Assembly (NCBI GenBank): GCA_030549775.1
Contig: CM060177.1
Span: forward strand, 44,790,244 to 44,854,243
DNA length: 64,000 bases
Direction: 5' to 3'
Source of the DNA: Tamarix chinensis
Lineage: Eukaryota > Streptophyta > Magnoliopsida > Caryophyllales > Tamaricaceae
This document shows positions 22,656 to 36,250 of this stretch, piece by piece. The notes beneath the pieces are model-generated. The model saw only the letters and a program-made list of their open reading frames with translations. It had not been told where the DNA came from and searched no databases. Made by a program: the position numbers and the translations under genes. How positions within the stretch are numbered: the first letter of the stretch is position 1; every line of letters starts with the position of its first letter.

Positions 22656-25238
22656 ATGGAGGCTAATAAGAGTAAGATGGATTCTTTGAATGGATCTAAT
22701 TACCATAGTGATGCACTGTCTTATGTACAACAAATTTAATAAATAAATCCTAATTTCCAAATATGTAATATATGGTAAGAAGGAATCGAACCCACAAAGA
22801 ATGGTGTTTTAATCACTAATTTTGCAATTGATGTTATAATCGCGTTTATACAATTTCATTAATTCTAATACTAAATCTAAATATACTAAGCTTTGATCAC
22901 TATTTGATGAATAGGGAAGGAATGAATTGATGATGGAATCAAAATATCAAATACTCAAAGAAGAAGAATGATTCTATATGATTTAATGTTGACCTTTAGA
23001 AACTCATAATAATTCATTCCTTTACTTTCTCTCAACCTTAATAAATTGAATAAGCTCTCAATTTATTTCCTAACCATTTAATATCCTAGGTTATGAATAC
23101 TAGATTCAATTAATGGCAGCATTATGAATATAAAGCAGTCAACTACAATCATAACCACATAAGCTCAGATTATGCAATTGTACGAATTAACGGATAAGAT
23201 TAACAATTAATCTTCTTGCTGCTTTAGACAAATTAATTAAAAATTATGGATTAATTGCATTATCTTAGCAAAGATCAAGTTCTAAACTAAATAGGTGATC
23301 AATCTAATTAGTTTAAATTCTTAATCTATGATACAAAATCATTCAATTCGATCCGTTAATTCAACTAAATTTCATCTAGAACCAAACATTCAAAGTACGC
23401 TATTGTATTTGAAACATAATTCCATCCTTAAATCATCCTACCTTGTTTTATTTACTCTAACATCTGCATATTTAGAAACCACACTATTTCATACAATGAT
23501 TTGAAATTAATGCTAACAACACAACCACAATATCCAATAGTAATACAACAAAACAACAATAGAACAAACAAAAGTGTAATTGTAGATAATTTACTTGCAT
23601 TCAATCAAAATGGAGAGACTGCAATTGATAAAGGAATAGAGAGGAACTTATCAATTGAAGTGCAGATTGTCAATTGTTCACTAGAATTCAAGAAGATAAA
23701 AGAAGTTGGAATTGTGCATTACATGTATATTCTAAAGGGAATAGAGGAAGAGAGTACATTCAAAATGTTTCGACATCTAAAAGAATCGCCCCCAAACCTT
23801 GTATTGATAGAGAATATATTAGAAACAAGTCGCGCGGACGGTTACAATTTTTAAGGGAAACACGGGACCTCCGTGTTTTTCTCTAACTTCGCTGTCGATC
23901 GCTAGATTTTGAATCAATGCCTGAGATTTTTAACACGGCCCGTGTTTAAGAAACACGGGGGTGCCGTGTTTTCGGGTCTTTCACTATTCTTCCTTTGCAA
24001 TTTCAGCACAACTTCTCTTGGTGTATTTGCTTCATTTCCAACTTTTCTCCCCTTGATTCAGTGTTTCTTGATGTGTTCTTTACTTAATTTATTCTTTTCA
24101 TTGATTTCTCCTTGAATTTCTTCAATTTTTTTCTTTTCCTACAAAATCTATTCAAAAGAGAAAAACTCGATGAAAAGATTAAATCTTATAAAATTTATGA
24201 GGGATAAATGACATTTGTATGTATGAAAATAATCTATAAATCCCATTTATCACATAGATGGAAGAGTAAAATGAAGGATCTCTTGTATGTGAAAATTTTG
24301 TATCTACCAATTTTGCTATGAATAAACCCATATATAAAGCTCATAAAGATTGACAATTTAATCATGAAAAATTTTGTGGTTTTATTTAAAACTAGATAGA
24401 GGACAATGTTTACAACTACATTGTGAATTAGACAAATGCAAAGACAATATGGGATAAACTAGGAAATTTGTATATCACAAAGACCAAAACTAATAAATTC
24501 TATCTCTTGAAACAATTGATGAATTTGAGATACAAAAATAGTTCTTTGATTTTTGATCATTTGAATGACTTCCAAGGTGTGTTAGATCAATTGTTAGGTA
24601 TGGGCAAAAAGTTTGAAGATGAGGTTCAAGTATTGTGGCTTCTTAATACTCTGTCAGATTCTTGGGAGACATTTCAGGTGTCACTTACCAACTATGCCCC
24701 AATTTTTGAGCTTACCATGGAGCTTATCAAGAGTAGTGTTCTAAATGAGGAGATGAGAAGAATGAATAAAGGTCCATCCTCACAGTCAAATATTTTATTC
24801 ACCAAAAATAGGGGGAGAAGCAAGGGAAAATTTTAAAAGGGTAGAGATAAGATATGTGGTAAGTCAAGAAGTAAGTACAAGAATATTGAATGTGTTTATT
24901 GAGGAAAAATGGGGCATGTAAAGAAATATTGCTACATATGGAAGAGAAATAAAAAGAATCCCAAGAAAGAAATGAATAACGATGATGATAATGATCGTAT
25001 TTTTGTTGCCGCTTCTGATGATCTTCTCATTATTGTTGATAAGAATGTTGTGAATATTACAAATCATGTGATGAGTTGGGTTATTAATAGTGGCGCTTCG
25101 CAACATGTTACCTCTAGGAAGGAATTCTTTACTTCTTACACTCCTAGTGATTTTGGAGTTTTGAATATGGGTAATGATGGCTTGTCTAAGATGATTAGCA
25201 TGGGAGATGTATGATTGGAGACTAAGCTTGAGACAAAG
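22656..25238 (+). pseudogene. Ty1/copia gag and protease start, interrupted and truncated
   Basis: Gag opens at 22,656 (MEANKSKMDSLNGSNYH) and is broken at 22,708 by a 1.5-kb insertion. It resumes at 24,258 with a tryptophan-lysine motif (WKSKMKDLLYVK). Conserved gag follows at 24,468-24,836: LLKQLMNLRY, FDHLNDFQGVLDQL, VLWLLNTLSDSWETFQVSL. A zinc knuckle CVYCGKMGHVKKYC lies near 24,893, just after a stop, and a protease-like WVINSGASQHVTS near 25,078, where the catalytic Asp of DSGAS is Asn. Coding stops where another LTR begins at 25,239. Integrase, RT and RNase H are missing, as is a 3' LTR. Stops near 24,312 and 24,835 also disable it. Confidence 0.85.
22709..24252 (+). mobile_element. 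Solo LTR inserted in copia gag (TSD CATAG)
   Basis: A 1,544-bp unit begins TGATGCACTG and ends CCCATTTATCA, with perfect CATAG duplications at 22,704-22,708 and 24,253-24,257. Removing it and one duplication rejoins the copia gag frame, which confirms the edges. TG..CA ends and a 5-bp duplication mark an LTR-class insertion; no coding or primer-binding site is visible. The region 23,850-23,980 has repeated ACACGG/CCGTGT words common in plant gypsy LTRs. Family and orientation are uncertain, and the 117-codon frame at 23,501 is unrecognised. Confidence 0.8.
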
Positions 25239-26668
25239 TTTAACACTCTAATTTTTAATACTGAAATTTTTTTTATAGCAGAAGCATATAAGTAAAATAT
25301 TGGGGATTACCATCATAATTGACATAAGTCTGGTTTTTCCAATCATCCTTACATCAATCACAAGGCTAAAATCATTATATTAAAATTAAAAAATTAGAAA
25401 TGGAATAAATATATATAATACAAAATGAGGTTGGAGGTTAACTCCGAATTACAATAATCAAAATACAAAGTAAGGGATACTATAGATCAAGAGTCCAAAA
25501 AGGTATCCTAAAAATACATCAACCGGATAACATTACTCTTCATCCAAACACCTAATATAGATAATTGGTTACTCATCCCCACATAATGCATCATAAGCTG
25601 CATAGTCATCAATCGGATCTTTTGAGACCTACACAAAAGAATCAGGGCCTCTTGTTCGTGGGAATGAGAAACACTAATAAAAAAGGGTGATCAGTACGTT
25701 ACGTATTAAGTAAGGTAATAGTACTAATGAATCAAGGATATAAATAGCACATGCATTTAAAACTGATGATAAGTACACATTCAAATCAATGATACATCTC
25801 ATAAGATAAATACTGATCCAGGACTCTTCATTAGATATAAGCATTTTCATTATTTTATATACATTGAGTTCAGGAACCCCACTATTCTTAAACGCGTGGA
25901 ACGGTTTAAAGCATCTTTTCAAGGACAACACATCTGACCCACTATTATCATCCGGTGGAATAGATTTGAAAACATCACCTTCTCGGGATAAAACATTCCC
26001 GTGCCACTATTTTCACCCAATGGAATAGATGAAAAAACATTACCTTGGTCCTGACTCACATGCTCTTCCACTTTAAGTCATTAGTGTCTTATCTATAGGT
26101 TATACTATTATATTTTCATTCACGATGAGTAGGCTTCTTTCTTGCTTAAGGGAGCTTGTGGGAAGGATGATTTAATGAAGGATTGCTTGAGGTTAATGCA
26201 CAACACAAAATGGGGGAGGTTAAAGGGATTATATGGGCGGTGAGGTGAGGGGAAAAGTGGAGCAAAACAAGGGGAGGGAAACATGGGAGAGAGGGAGGTA
26301 TGGTATAAGGTAAGGTGCAGAGAAAAAAAATGTGCTGCAAGGGGATGGGAATGTGACCCATAAATCTAGCATAAGTGGGGAACATAGCTTAGGGTAATTA
26401 TTTAGGTGAAGAACTAGATTGAAATATCCAATTAATGGAATAGGATTACCCAACATAAAGGATAACGACTAAGGTCTAAACTAGAATTAAAATTTAATAA
26501 TCCATTCTCTAAAAAAATTTAACCTTATTAAATTTTTTATCTAATATATCATAATAAAAATACAGATATTAATAATATTTTTAATACAAAATGTCGTACA
26601 ATAATTATTATAACTAATACACATAATTACCTGTTTATAATTAGAGTTTTTGAAAATGGGGTATTACA
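25239..26668 (-). mobile_element. Family-A LTR, internally shortened, inverted
   Basis: Starts TTTAACACTCTAATTTTTAA, a diverged TGTAACACCCCAATTTTTAC, and ends GGGGTATTACA. It contains the family's CCACTATT..GTGGAA tandem units (25,880-26,030), the palindrome region near 25,690 and the phrase GGTCCTGACTCACATG. At 1,430 bp it is less than half the length of other copies. It abuts copia protease on the left, but the right flank is a CA microsatellite and not copia. No target duplication is found, so a deletion or recombination has removed one flank. Confidence 0.7.
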
Positions 26669-27180
26669 CACACACACAGGTGGTGAGAGACTTTAAAATA
26701 GCATGGTAGGGTTTCCTTTAAGAAGCCTTACTAGAATTAAAGGGTACATACAAGCTAGGCCAAAATGTGGGCCTTATCTCAAATTTTGGTTAGGTCCAAA
26801 AAGGAAAAAAGGGAAAGTTTAAAAGCAGATCAACCAAGATCATTTAGGCTTGGGGTGTCAATTGGGGATAATTTTTCTAGCCCAATCAACAAAAGGATTA
26901 ATGTAATGCCACTTACACAAGTATAACATTGATGGGGGTTTTAAAAACAACATCATCATTAGCCACATACATGCACCAAACTACTTTTTTTTATGTATAG
27001 GGTGTGTGTGGGCAAGTATAATGCACCATATAGGTCACAACACCATAAAAGTGTAACGATACTAAGAAATGGAAAAGGGAAGTCTAACTTAAGATCTATG
27101 GTACCAAGGAACTAACCTTTACCACTAGGTAAATCTTCATCTGATACCCAAAGTACTTTAATAATATCCTATAACAACAA

Positions 27181-27205
27181 AAACAACAACAACAATAACA
27201 ATAAC

Positions 27206-27263
<58 letters not shown>
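27181..27263. repeat. (AAC)n/(AAT)n microsatellite
   Basis: AAC and AATAAC units grading into about 20 AAT units. Confidence 0.95.
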
Positions 27264-28438
27264 GACTATTTATTAGTCCAATTACCTAAGGTTCAATAAC
27301 CCTAGAGCTACACTAATTAGAAATTATGAAAAATAAATGATATCTGATTCTTTACGCTTCATGCTAGGCACTTCTCTTTTGATCTAGTCTCTAGATTCCA
27401 CAAGTTCATTCAAAAGAGAATAGCATGCATAAAATCAAGAAAAATAAGCATTAGTAAATATAGGTCATATCTGAATATTCGTAGGAAAATTATGTCTGGT
27501 TGTGCCTTTTTGTTGAAACTGTCTTATGAGCATGGTAATGTAGGATCTTGGTTGTGTTCATAGACCCCTTTCACAAATACCTGCAATAGTAGAAAGTTAT
27601 ATCATACTAAGACATCCATTCTAAATTATTTCCTTACCTTAAGTCCCAAGACTTGTCAATGCAACACATGGTGAACCATGAACATTAGAGGCATCTTGAG
27701 ATCTCTACTTTTTTGTATGAAAGTAATACATACCTTAAGCCCTTTTATATGTTTAATTTTTTATGGGATTCAGGACATATTTACTCATACACTGTGTTTT
27801 TTCTTTATGCATGTAAACACCTTGAATGAGCACAATTTTGACGATATTAATGAAGCTAGACCTAGATTGAATATCAAAATGATCTAGTTTTATTTTTGTA
27901 ATTTTAAATAGTTAGATTGAAGGTTATTGAACCACAAAGAGATATACTTAATAACTAACCCATTTAATTTGTCATTGTTTAGTGTTTTTTCAAGGTGTGT
28001 GCCTAATGTTTGATGGTGATTAATGTTTTAAAACCTCGATAATATTGGGTTGGGTTTTGGTTGTATTGTCCCAATCCTCTCGTCTAATGGGCTTAAAGAG
28101 CCATGGTCTATTGATTCCCTCAAATCTAAATAAATTCGAGTGAATAAATTTTAAAACCCCTCCTCTCTATTTTAGATTGAACCATGAATTGAGCTTAAAA
28201 GCCTAAATTGTGGCTCAAGCCATTTCATTTCCTTAAACCATGCTTAAATAACCCTTTTAGGTTATTCTCCTTTTACTTTTCGTAGTCACTTATTCTCCCC
28301 TTATTAGACCTAATGGTGTGTTTTCCCTTTTTTTTTCTTTGTTTGGGTTCCTTTCCCATCAAATCTGAGGCCATTCCCAATATTTTCTTCCTATTAAAAA
28401 TCTCTTTCCAATTTTTTTGCTCCCCCTAATAGTGATTA

Positions 28439-28465
28439 AAACACACACACACACACACACACACA
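28439..28465. repeat. (AC)n microsatellite
   Basis: Thirteen AC units. Confidence 0.95.
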
Positions 28466-29461
28466 TGTGCGTGCATTTTTAGATGATATAAAATCACTAG
28501 GCTAAGACATTTTCATTAACCGTTGAAGTTTTAGCCTTTGATTTTAAATAGTACTTTAATTTGGTGAAAATAAATACAATTTTGCAGCCTCAATAGATGA
28601 ATTGAATATGATCTTGCTAGTTGGATTTTGCGTATGGCTGAAATACCCTAAAACCCTAATTTAGAAAATTATATTAAAATAGAAATTTATTAGAAAAATT
28701 AATTAAATAAATTATTTTATAAAAATAAGGGGAATAATTAAGGCAAAATCAAGAGGAAAATAATAAAGAATTTAATTAGGAAAAATTACGGTATTTTGCT
28801 AATTAAAATAGAATTTAAGAAAAATTACCAAAATATCCTAAATTAATATAAAAAGGAAATTTAATTAATATTTTACTAATTTTTATTATTTTAAAATATT
28901 TAAAAATACCAAAATATTCTAAATACCCCAAACCCATTTTTTCTTTTTCCTTTTCCCCTTTTTCCACCCTTTTCCCTTTTTCTTCTCTCTTTTCCTCTTT
29001 TCTCCTTTCTTTTTTTTTTCTTCCTTTCTTCTCGGTTTGGGCCTACGCCCTCGCAGCCCAACTCCTTCCCCCCTCTTCTTTCCTCATAGCCTAGCCTGCC
29101 TTTTTTTTTATCCTCCGCTCATCTGCCGGTTCCTTCTTTTTTTTCTTCCTTTTCTTTTTCCCTAGATCGGCCGGCCCACTGCCTCTTCTTCTTCCTCCTT
29201 TCCCATGCATTGTAGGTTGATACTTGCAACTCTACCATCGCCGACCAACCAACCACCGTACCGCAGCCTACCGCCTCCCTTCTCTTCCCCATCCCTTTCC
29301 TTACCAATTCTAGCTCCAACCTGCCCTTTCCTTTTTCTCCTCCTCGATCCAACCAAACCTGCAAATCGTAGGCTTATACCGGCCTACCACCGCCAAACAG
29401 CGAGCCCTACCATACCTGCCCCCTTTTCCTCTTCCTCCTTTGTCTTATCCTCCTCCAATGG

Positions 29462-29472
29462 CCTATAAATAC
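29462..29472 (+). promoter_or_regulatory. TATA box in the giant LTR
   Basis: CCTATAAATACC lies between the pyrimidine tract and the CCACC-rich part. The inverted sibling has the same box at the matching place, so it is likely the U3 promoter element. Confidence 0.55.
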
Positions 29473-30111
29473 CTCCTAACTGATCCCATTTAGCCTATTT
29501 TTCCCTGCCTAGAAAATTAGCCTTCCTTGCACCACCGTGACTTCAGACACCATCTCCACCACCGTTGCCCATCACTGTCACCTAAAACACCTCCCAAAAC
29601 CTTCTATGCATTACCCTCCACCGAACCACACCACTCACCACCTCTAATTTCCTCCTACAAGCCACCCCAGTCGTGCAAAGTAAGCTACCTGATCTGGCAC
29701 TTTGCACCCATCGCCGCCCCTCTCGCCACCGTGCGCTACCATCTCTGCCGCAACCACCACATCTCTTACCACCCAAAACACTCAGCAGAGTCTCCCCTAC
29801 CTCTCCCTGCCTTCCTTTCTCCCTGCCTCCCTATCCTTCACCCTCCCTCCTTCTCCACCACCTTCAGCCACCACAACAACCGCCACCTGCACCACCACCT
29901 TTGTTGTGCGACCACCACCATTCCAACCCTCTCAACCTAGAGAATCCACCACCACCCTAACCACCATCTCACTCTCCCTCTTCTAGCCTAAAAATCCACC
30001 TCTCTAACCCCCCACTTCCTCCACCACTGCTGCCACCACCTAGCTGCCACCACCCTAGGTTGTGCCCTAACATCCCTAACCTTTAAATATAATTAATGTA
30101 ATTGTTATTTA

Positions 30112-30368
30112 ATTTTTATTAGTGTTATTATCATCATCATCATCATCATCATCATTATTATCATTATCAATCTTATTATTAGTATTAACTTTGGCCCCAT
30201 TATTACTAATATTATTATTATTATGATTATTCGAACTCTTATTATTATTATTATTATTATTAAGACTCGAATTATTATTATTAGTATTATCATCATCATC
30301 ATCATCATTACCATTATTGTCATTATTTTAGCATTACTATTATTATTATTATTATTATTATTATTCGA

Positions 30369-30406
<38 letters not shown>

Positions 30407-30440
30407 CACTATTATCATTATTATTATTATTGTTAATATT
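30112..30440. repeat. (ATT)n/(ATC)n interrupted microsatellite in the giant LTR
   Basis: Long arrays of ATT, TTA and ATC trinucleotides with short interruptions, giving isoleucine- and leucine-only frames on both strands. Confidence 0.95.
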
Positions 30441-31839
30441 AAATTTTTTACCTTTATTAATATGAATATTGCTAATAATACCTTAACATGGACCAATATA
30501 ACCACCAAAACCTATTTTGACTAGTAGAAGTATGATTAACTACTTTAAAAATAATACCCTTATTTTTACTTATAAAACTACTACTATTATTATTAACCCT
30601 AATACTAGGTTATGATAAAAGTAAAGTAGGAAATAATGATAATTTTGGTAAGAGAAAAGTTAATCCTACTATTTTCCTAAACCAAGTCAAAACCCTAAGG
30701 AAGCGTAAAAGCATGCTCCAAGCCTAATGTCGTATTAGGTAAGGATGTAATTAATGCCGATTATGTATGTTATGTGCTTTGTATGCCATGTGTTATGTTA
30801 TGTTTGTGTACCTTGTGTTATTATGACTGGTTACTTATAACGCAGCGCAAAGTTAAGGTACATTTGTGTGTCCTCCTTATAGCATGTGTAAAATGATGTG
30901 TAGGTTGTGCTCGTGGTGTTATGTGATATGACCCTCTAGGACATATATGTTAGGATGCTTTAATGATATGCTATGGGGTGAAAGGATGAAAAGGGAAAAG
31001 GGAAATGAGTTGACTAAAGGGAAGTGAGAATGACCTAATTATCTCATGACCCATAAGGGAACAAATATAAGGAAAATATAGAAAAAATAAGAGAGTAGAG
31101 TGAATCTTGCATGGGGAAGTCTAGAGTTTGCATGTGATGGATGGTGTTTGTATGGGAATGATCCTTACATGGGAAAAGTTAACTTGGGTTGTAAGTATTG
31201 TAAGGAAAAATTTATTGGGGGTGATTGGAGTCCATGGGTGAAAAATAGTACGTAGGGTAGTATAATGGTGCATGGGATACTTGGCTAGGGTTTGGGAGGA
31301 AAACCCTAAATAGAGGAGATTGTGGAAGTGAAAAATAATATAAAGGATTGAAATATGGGGTAAGAGTGGAAGGATATCACATGGAGGGTGAGTGTGGGTA
31401 TCATGTGGAAGAGAGGATGGTAGGTGAGTAATAGAGAGATGGCATATAGGAAAAGAGAGGTGCTAGGGTTTGGAGTGGCGAACTATGGTTCGTGGTCACA
31501 TGTGCAAAATGGGAAGTAAAGTGGAATGCTTGGGGTTGAATCTAAGTGAGGTGATGTGTTGGGGGTAAAGGAGCTTTGGTTGGGGGGATAGAGGAAGGAT
31601 GGGCCATAAAGATCAAATTAGGATTTTTCAGGGAAAACCCTAGAGGGTGAAAGTTAGTTAACTTAGATGGTATAGGGAAGTGGACCTCGACTCATACCCT
31701 TAGGAGTTGGGTATTCATGGTAAGTAAGGAGAAGAGGGAAATGATATCTAGATGTGTTAGTAGGTGTAGAAGTCCCAAGATATGGGACGGGTAAGACAGA
31801 TAAGACATTAATCATTTAAAGTAAAAGATTATTGAGCCG

Positions 31840-32185
31840 AGACCATACTGATCCACGGGCATAATAGTGGCCAAGTGCCGGCCTGTCCTAGAGACCAATC
31901 TACCTGCAAATAATAGTGGTCAGGTGCATTTTGCTCTATGTATTTCTGATCCACTGGTTATAATAATGGGGGATCCAGAGATCAATAAACCAAACCTTAA
32001 GTTATGATATGACATGAAAAATACACTAAGTACTTATAGTGGAACACCACAAGAGTCGAGGCCAGACCGATCCACTGGCATAATAGTGGCCAGGAACACT
32101 TTGCCCTGGAGACCGATCCACTGACGAATAATAGTAGTCAGGAGTGTTATGCCCTATATGTTTCCGATCCACTAGCTATAATAGT
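31840..32185 (+). repeat. Tandem hairpin-forming units near the 3' part of the outer LTR
   Basis: Repeated GATCCACTGG..ATAATAGTGG units joined by phrases such as CAGG..TTTGCCCTGGAGACC. Each unit contains CCAC and GTGG arms that can pair. Confidence 0.75.
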
Positions 32186-32999
32186 GGGGTTCCCATACTT
32201 GCATGGACTTATAAAGAGTATGGTGTGAAATGATTATATTGAACATAGATCTAATGAATAAGTTTAACCAGACTATAACACAACCTCTACTATCTGCATT
32301 GCTTGTATGGTTTATATGTACGATTGTAACACCCCCAAATTTACTACTGAAAATTTTTGTTTAAATCAAAAGGTTTAGCGGAAGCGAAAGAATTAAAACC
32401 GTAAACTTGGGGGTATTACCGCCACACTAAGTACCAGACCGGTTCACTCCTACCGTTCCGATACTAAGTGCTAAGGCTAAACTAAATAGTTGTTAAGTAA
32501 TAATCATCAAAACATAGTTTCATAGTTAACATAGGTCATTCACGAAAACACGAGTCAACAACAGTTAGAATATCGTTTAGGAGTACAACTTAAGAGTACG
32601 GTTTCAAAACAAGAAGCATAGTACATAATGTAGCTAAATAAAACAGATCCCTAGGGACCAATATCCGGATCACCTACTCACTCAAGTCAAGACTTCCACC
32701 CCAATTTAGTAACCGATCAAAACCTGCATAGGAGGTCTGCTCCCCACCATTGGTGGATCATCACAGGACCCAATCAATCAAGGTAGTATCAGTACGGGTC
32801 CAATACTGAGTAAGGGCGCAGGTGCGCTAAGGCCAAGCATACAATCATACCACATAGCCCACATAGCACAATCATATAAGTAACATGCGATACACACAAG
32901 ATAAGGCCTGAGTACTCTCCGGTGAATTATTCTTTATCCTCGTTAATAATATGTCCATTTCACGCATATTCTTCAATAGCCCATGTGAGTGCGGGAGCC

Positions 33000-33365
33000 C
33001 CACTATTATAGCCGGTGGACCGGAAGATATACGCACAGGGCAGAACGCCTCTGATCCACTATTATAGCCGGTGGACCGCAAAATAAACGCACAGGGCAAA
33101 ATGCCTCTGATCCACTATTATAGCCGGTGGACCGGATCATGGCCCCGACTCACATGGTGTTTCGCTTTAAGTACTTAGTATCTTTCCCATGGATTAACTT
33201 ATTCGTTTGGTTTGTCGAGCACGAGATCCCCCGCTATTATAGCCGGTGGACCGGAAGATAACGCACAGGGCAGAACGCCTCTGATCCACTATTATAGCCG
33301 GTGGACCGGAAAATAAACGCACAGGGCAGAACGCCTCTGATCCACTATTATTGCCGGTGGACTGG
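33000..33365 (-). repeat. Tandem ~65-bp hairpin units
   Basis: Repeats of TCCACTATTATAGCCGGTGG followed by ACCGGAAGATA..CGCACAGGGCAGAACGCCTCTGA. TCCAC and GTGGA arms flank a short loop in every unit. The block is present twice, separated by a spacer at 33,135-33,228. Confidence 0.85.
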
Positions 33366-35094
33366 ATCATGGTCTGGCTCAACATCTTTCTCTTTACGTG
33401 ATTAATGTCTTATCAGTGTCTTATTAAATCACACATCACCCTTAGCATGCATGCCCACTACATTCTACTGCTTTCCTTTCAAGAGGGCTCGTCCCATATG
33501 TTGAGACTCGTGCACCCAAAATCACACCCCGACATTATTTCCCCCTTAAACTCACACATAATGAAAGGCCAACTCCTGGAAGTGTAGGTTAAACCCAACA
33601 CCCTACGACATCGATCTCGCCTATTCTCAACCTCTAGGGTTTTCCCCTTGGAAACCCTAGTTGGGCCTATGTGGCCCAACCTCTTCTCACTTACCTTACC
33701 ATTACTTATTCTTCCCCCCACATCTCACCCTTATTAGGTCAACCCCCAGGGCATATCACTTTACTCCTCGATCTCGCATGTGACCGACAAAACCCTAGTT
33801 GGCCACATCAAACCCTAGCACCTTACTTCTTCCACAAGTAACCTCTCTCTTTTCATCCCCAAGTCTCTTCTTTCACATAGAAACCCATACCCATCCTTCA
33901 TATAGTAGAATTCTCACTCTAACCCATACTCCACCCCTCCTTAATCATCCTCACTCTCGTACTCCCCGATTTTTTACCCTCTTACCGAAACCCTAGTTAG
34001 GCCCCTTGTGCACCCTCGTACCCACCTACGTACTATTTTTCTTCCCAAGTCTCCAATCACTCTACAACTCTCCCCATCTCTCATTTACACCCAAATTCAA
34101 CTTTTCTCACGTAAGACACACCCCCATGCAAGAGTTAGTCACCTCATGCAAACACCCCAAGTCACCATGCAGATTTTAAAGCCCCCATGCATGGTTCCCA
34201 ACTTTCATTTATTTTAGACATTCTTTCCACTTAAAGCTTCTCTCATAGATGATGAGGTACTTGGGTCTACCCCATATTCCCCCTTAATAGTCTCACTTCC
34301 CATTCCTCTCTTGTTATTCTTTTAGTCCCATTCCATAATACCAAAACCCTAGCATGCATGTCCTAGAGGGCCGTATCAACACATCATAAATATCATACAT
34401 AAACATGTCATGCTCATGTCATAGGAGGCACACACGACATACCTCAAATTCCAAGCTGCGCTACACATGAGACAAGTTATCCATAAATCATATAACACAC
34501 ATTAGCATGGTATACACAACAATCAACACGTCACATCACACATAACACAAGGTCATAGCTTCGTCCTTACCTAAGGCGACGCTGGGCTTGGAGCACGCTC
34601 CTCTAACTCCTTAGGGCTTTGGTCGGGGTTACCTATAAAAGGGGAAATGCTAACTATTAGTTTCCCTTGCAAGTACCATCAACCCTTATTCTAGTTTAGG
34701 ATTAGGGTTTTCATTACTAAGGAGGGTATTATACAAAAACTAGGGTTTTTATCTTAAAGTTAGAGTATTAGCCATTACTAGTCAACATGTATTTATTTTT
34801 GATACTAATTGTTACCCTTATATTGTTAGGCCCATTAGTTCTAATCTTGTAGTAATAGGGTTTATGCTAACTATAGGAAAATAGTGATAGTAGTAATAAT
34901 AGTAAGAGCTAATAATAGTACCCTAGTGATGAGGTTTAGGGTTAAAAGCATTAGGGGTAATATTAAGTGATATGGTAATAAGGGTCAAGTATCTTTCTTA
35001 GTTAACAACCACATGATATTTACTAGCTTGAGTTAAGTAACATGGATAAGAACAAAAGTAGTATTATTGTTAACAAAATGATAAGGGTGTTAAG

Positions 35095-35095
<1 letters not shown>

Positions 35096-35169
<74 letters not shown>

Positions 35170-35268
35170 GATAATGATAATAATAATCCTCGTGGTAATA
35201 ACAATAACAATAATAACAACCAAGTAAGGTTAAGCAACCAATAATAACCGTAGTAAGGATAATAGAAA

Positions 35269-35341
<73 letters not shown>

Positions 35342-35508
35342 ATGTTAATACTAATAATTATAAAAATAAGATTAAAGTTAAGTATAATAAAAGTTAGGGT
35401 TTAAAAGGGATGTTAGTATGGTAAAAATGATAACTTTAATATCAGAAGTCACAATATTAGAAATGATAATAATAATAAGAGTAATAATAATAATAATAAT
35501 AATATTAT

Positions 35509-35542
<34 letters not shown>

Positions 35543-35560
35543 TAGTAATAATAATAATAA
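35096..35560. repeat. (AAT)n/(ATT)n arrays in the nested giant LTR
   Basis: Three arrays: AAT units 35,096-35,167; AAT then ATT units 35,264-35,340, which form a perfect inverted repeat; and AAT/ATT units 35,463-35,550. Confidence 0.95.
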
Positions 35561-36237
35561 GCATAATGGTATTAATATTAGTTAACTTAATAATAACTAT
35601 ATGGAAATAAAGTTTAAGGCTTGGGATAAGTGGAAGACCACCTAGGGTTGGTGGTGGTCCGGCGGCGGCGGCGGCGGCGATGGAGGAGGAGAAGAGAGGA
35701 AAAGATGGAGGTGGTGGTTAGATGGGGGGAGAAAAGGGGGAGTTTGATGTGGGGGAGGAGAGAGCAGGGAGAGGGGAGTGGAATGAGGGTGGTGGCATGA
35801 GAAGGGCGGCGGCGCGCGGTGGTGGACGCGGCGGCCGAAGGAGGAAGTAGGTGGTGGAAGATGGTGGAGGTTGGTGGAGAAGGAAGCAGGGGGTAAGGAG
35901 GGTATGGGCAGGTAGGGGAGGACCTGCTAATCACTTTGGGGGGTGGAAGGAGGGTTGATCGCGGCGGAGATGGCGCTACGGGCGGCGTAAGGGGCGGCGA
36001 TGGCTGGAAGGGGAGTTTTCCAGCAGGGAACTTTGCACGGCCAGGGCGGCACGTGCAGGGCAAGGCGGAGGGCGGCGGTGGTTTGGTTTTGTCGAGGGAG
36101 GTGCAGGGGTGTTTTTGGTGGCCAGCGGTGGCGGCGGCGATTACCGGCGGCGGCGTAAACCTCGTCTATTTTTCAGACAACAGAGAGGCAGAGTTTCGGG
36201 GTAAAAATCGCAACACTGGTTATGGCTGTCGATGGGG

Positions 36238-36250
36238 GGTATTTATAGGC
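36238..36250 (-). promoter_or_regulatory. TATA box in the nested giant LTR
   Basis: Read on the minus strand, TGCCTATAAATACC corresponds to the box at 29,462 in the outer copy. Confidence 0.55.

Larger units (their letters stand above)
26669..28633. other. Spacer, no gene recognised
   Basis: Unique-looking AT-rich DNA with an (AAT)n array and a (CA)n run. The 69-codon frame at 27,678 has no recognisable domain. Confidence 0.4.

Noticed and set aside
23501..23854. 117-codon frame as a gene
   Set aside because: It lies within a solo LTR defined by a perfect target duplication and has no recognisable domain.
29205..29986. Proline/serine/histidine-rich frames (87-137 codons)
   Set aside because: They fall in the CCACC-rich part of a giant LTR whose sibling copy has the same composition; no conserved motif.
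30105..30508. Isoleucine- and leucine-only frames
   Set aside because: Direct translations of ATT/ATC microsatellites.
35023..35227. Isoleucine-only frames
   Set aside because: Direct translations of AAT arrays in the nested LTR.
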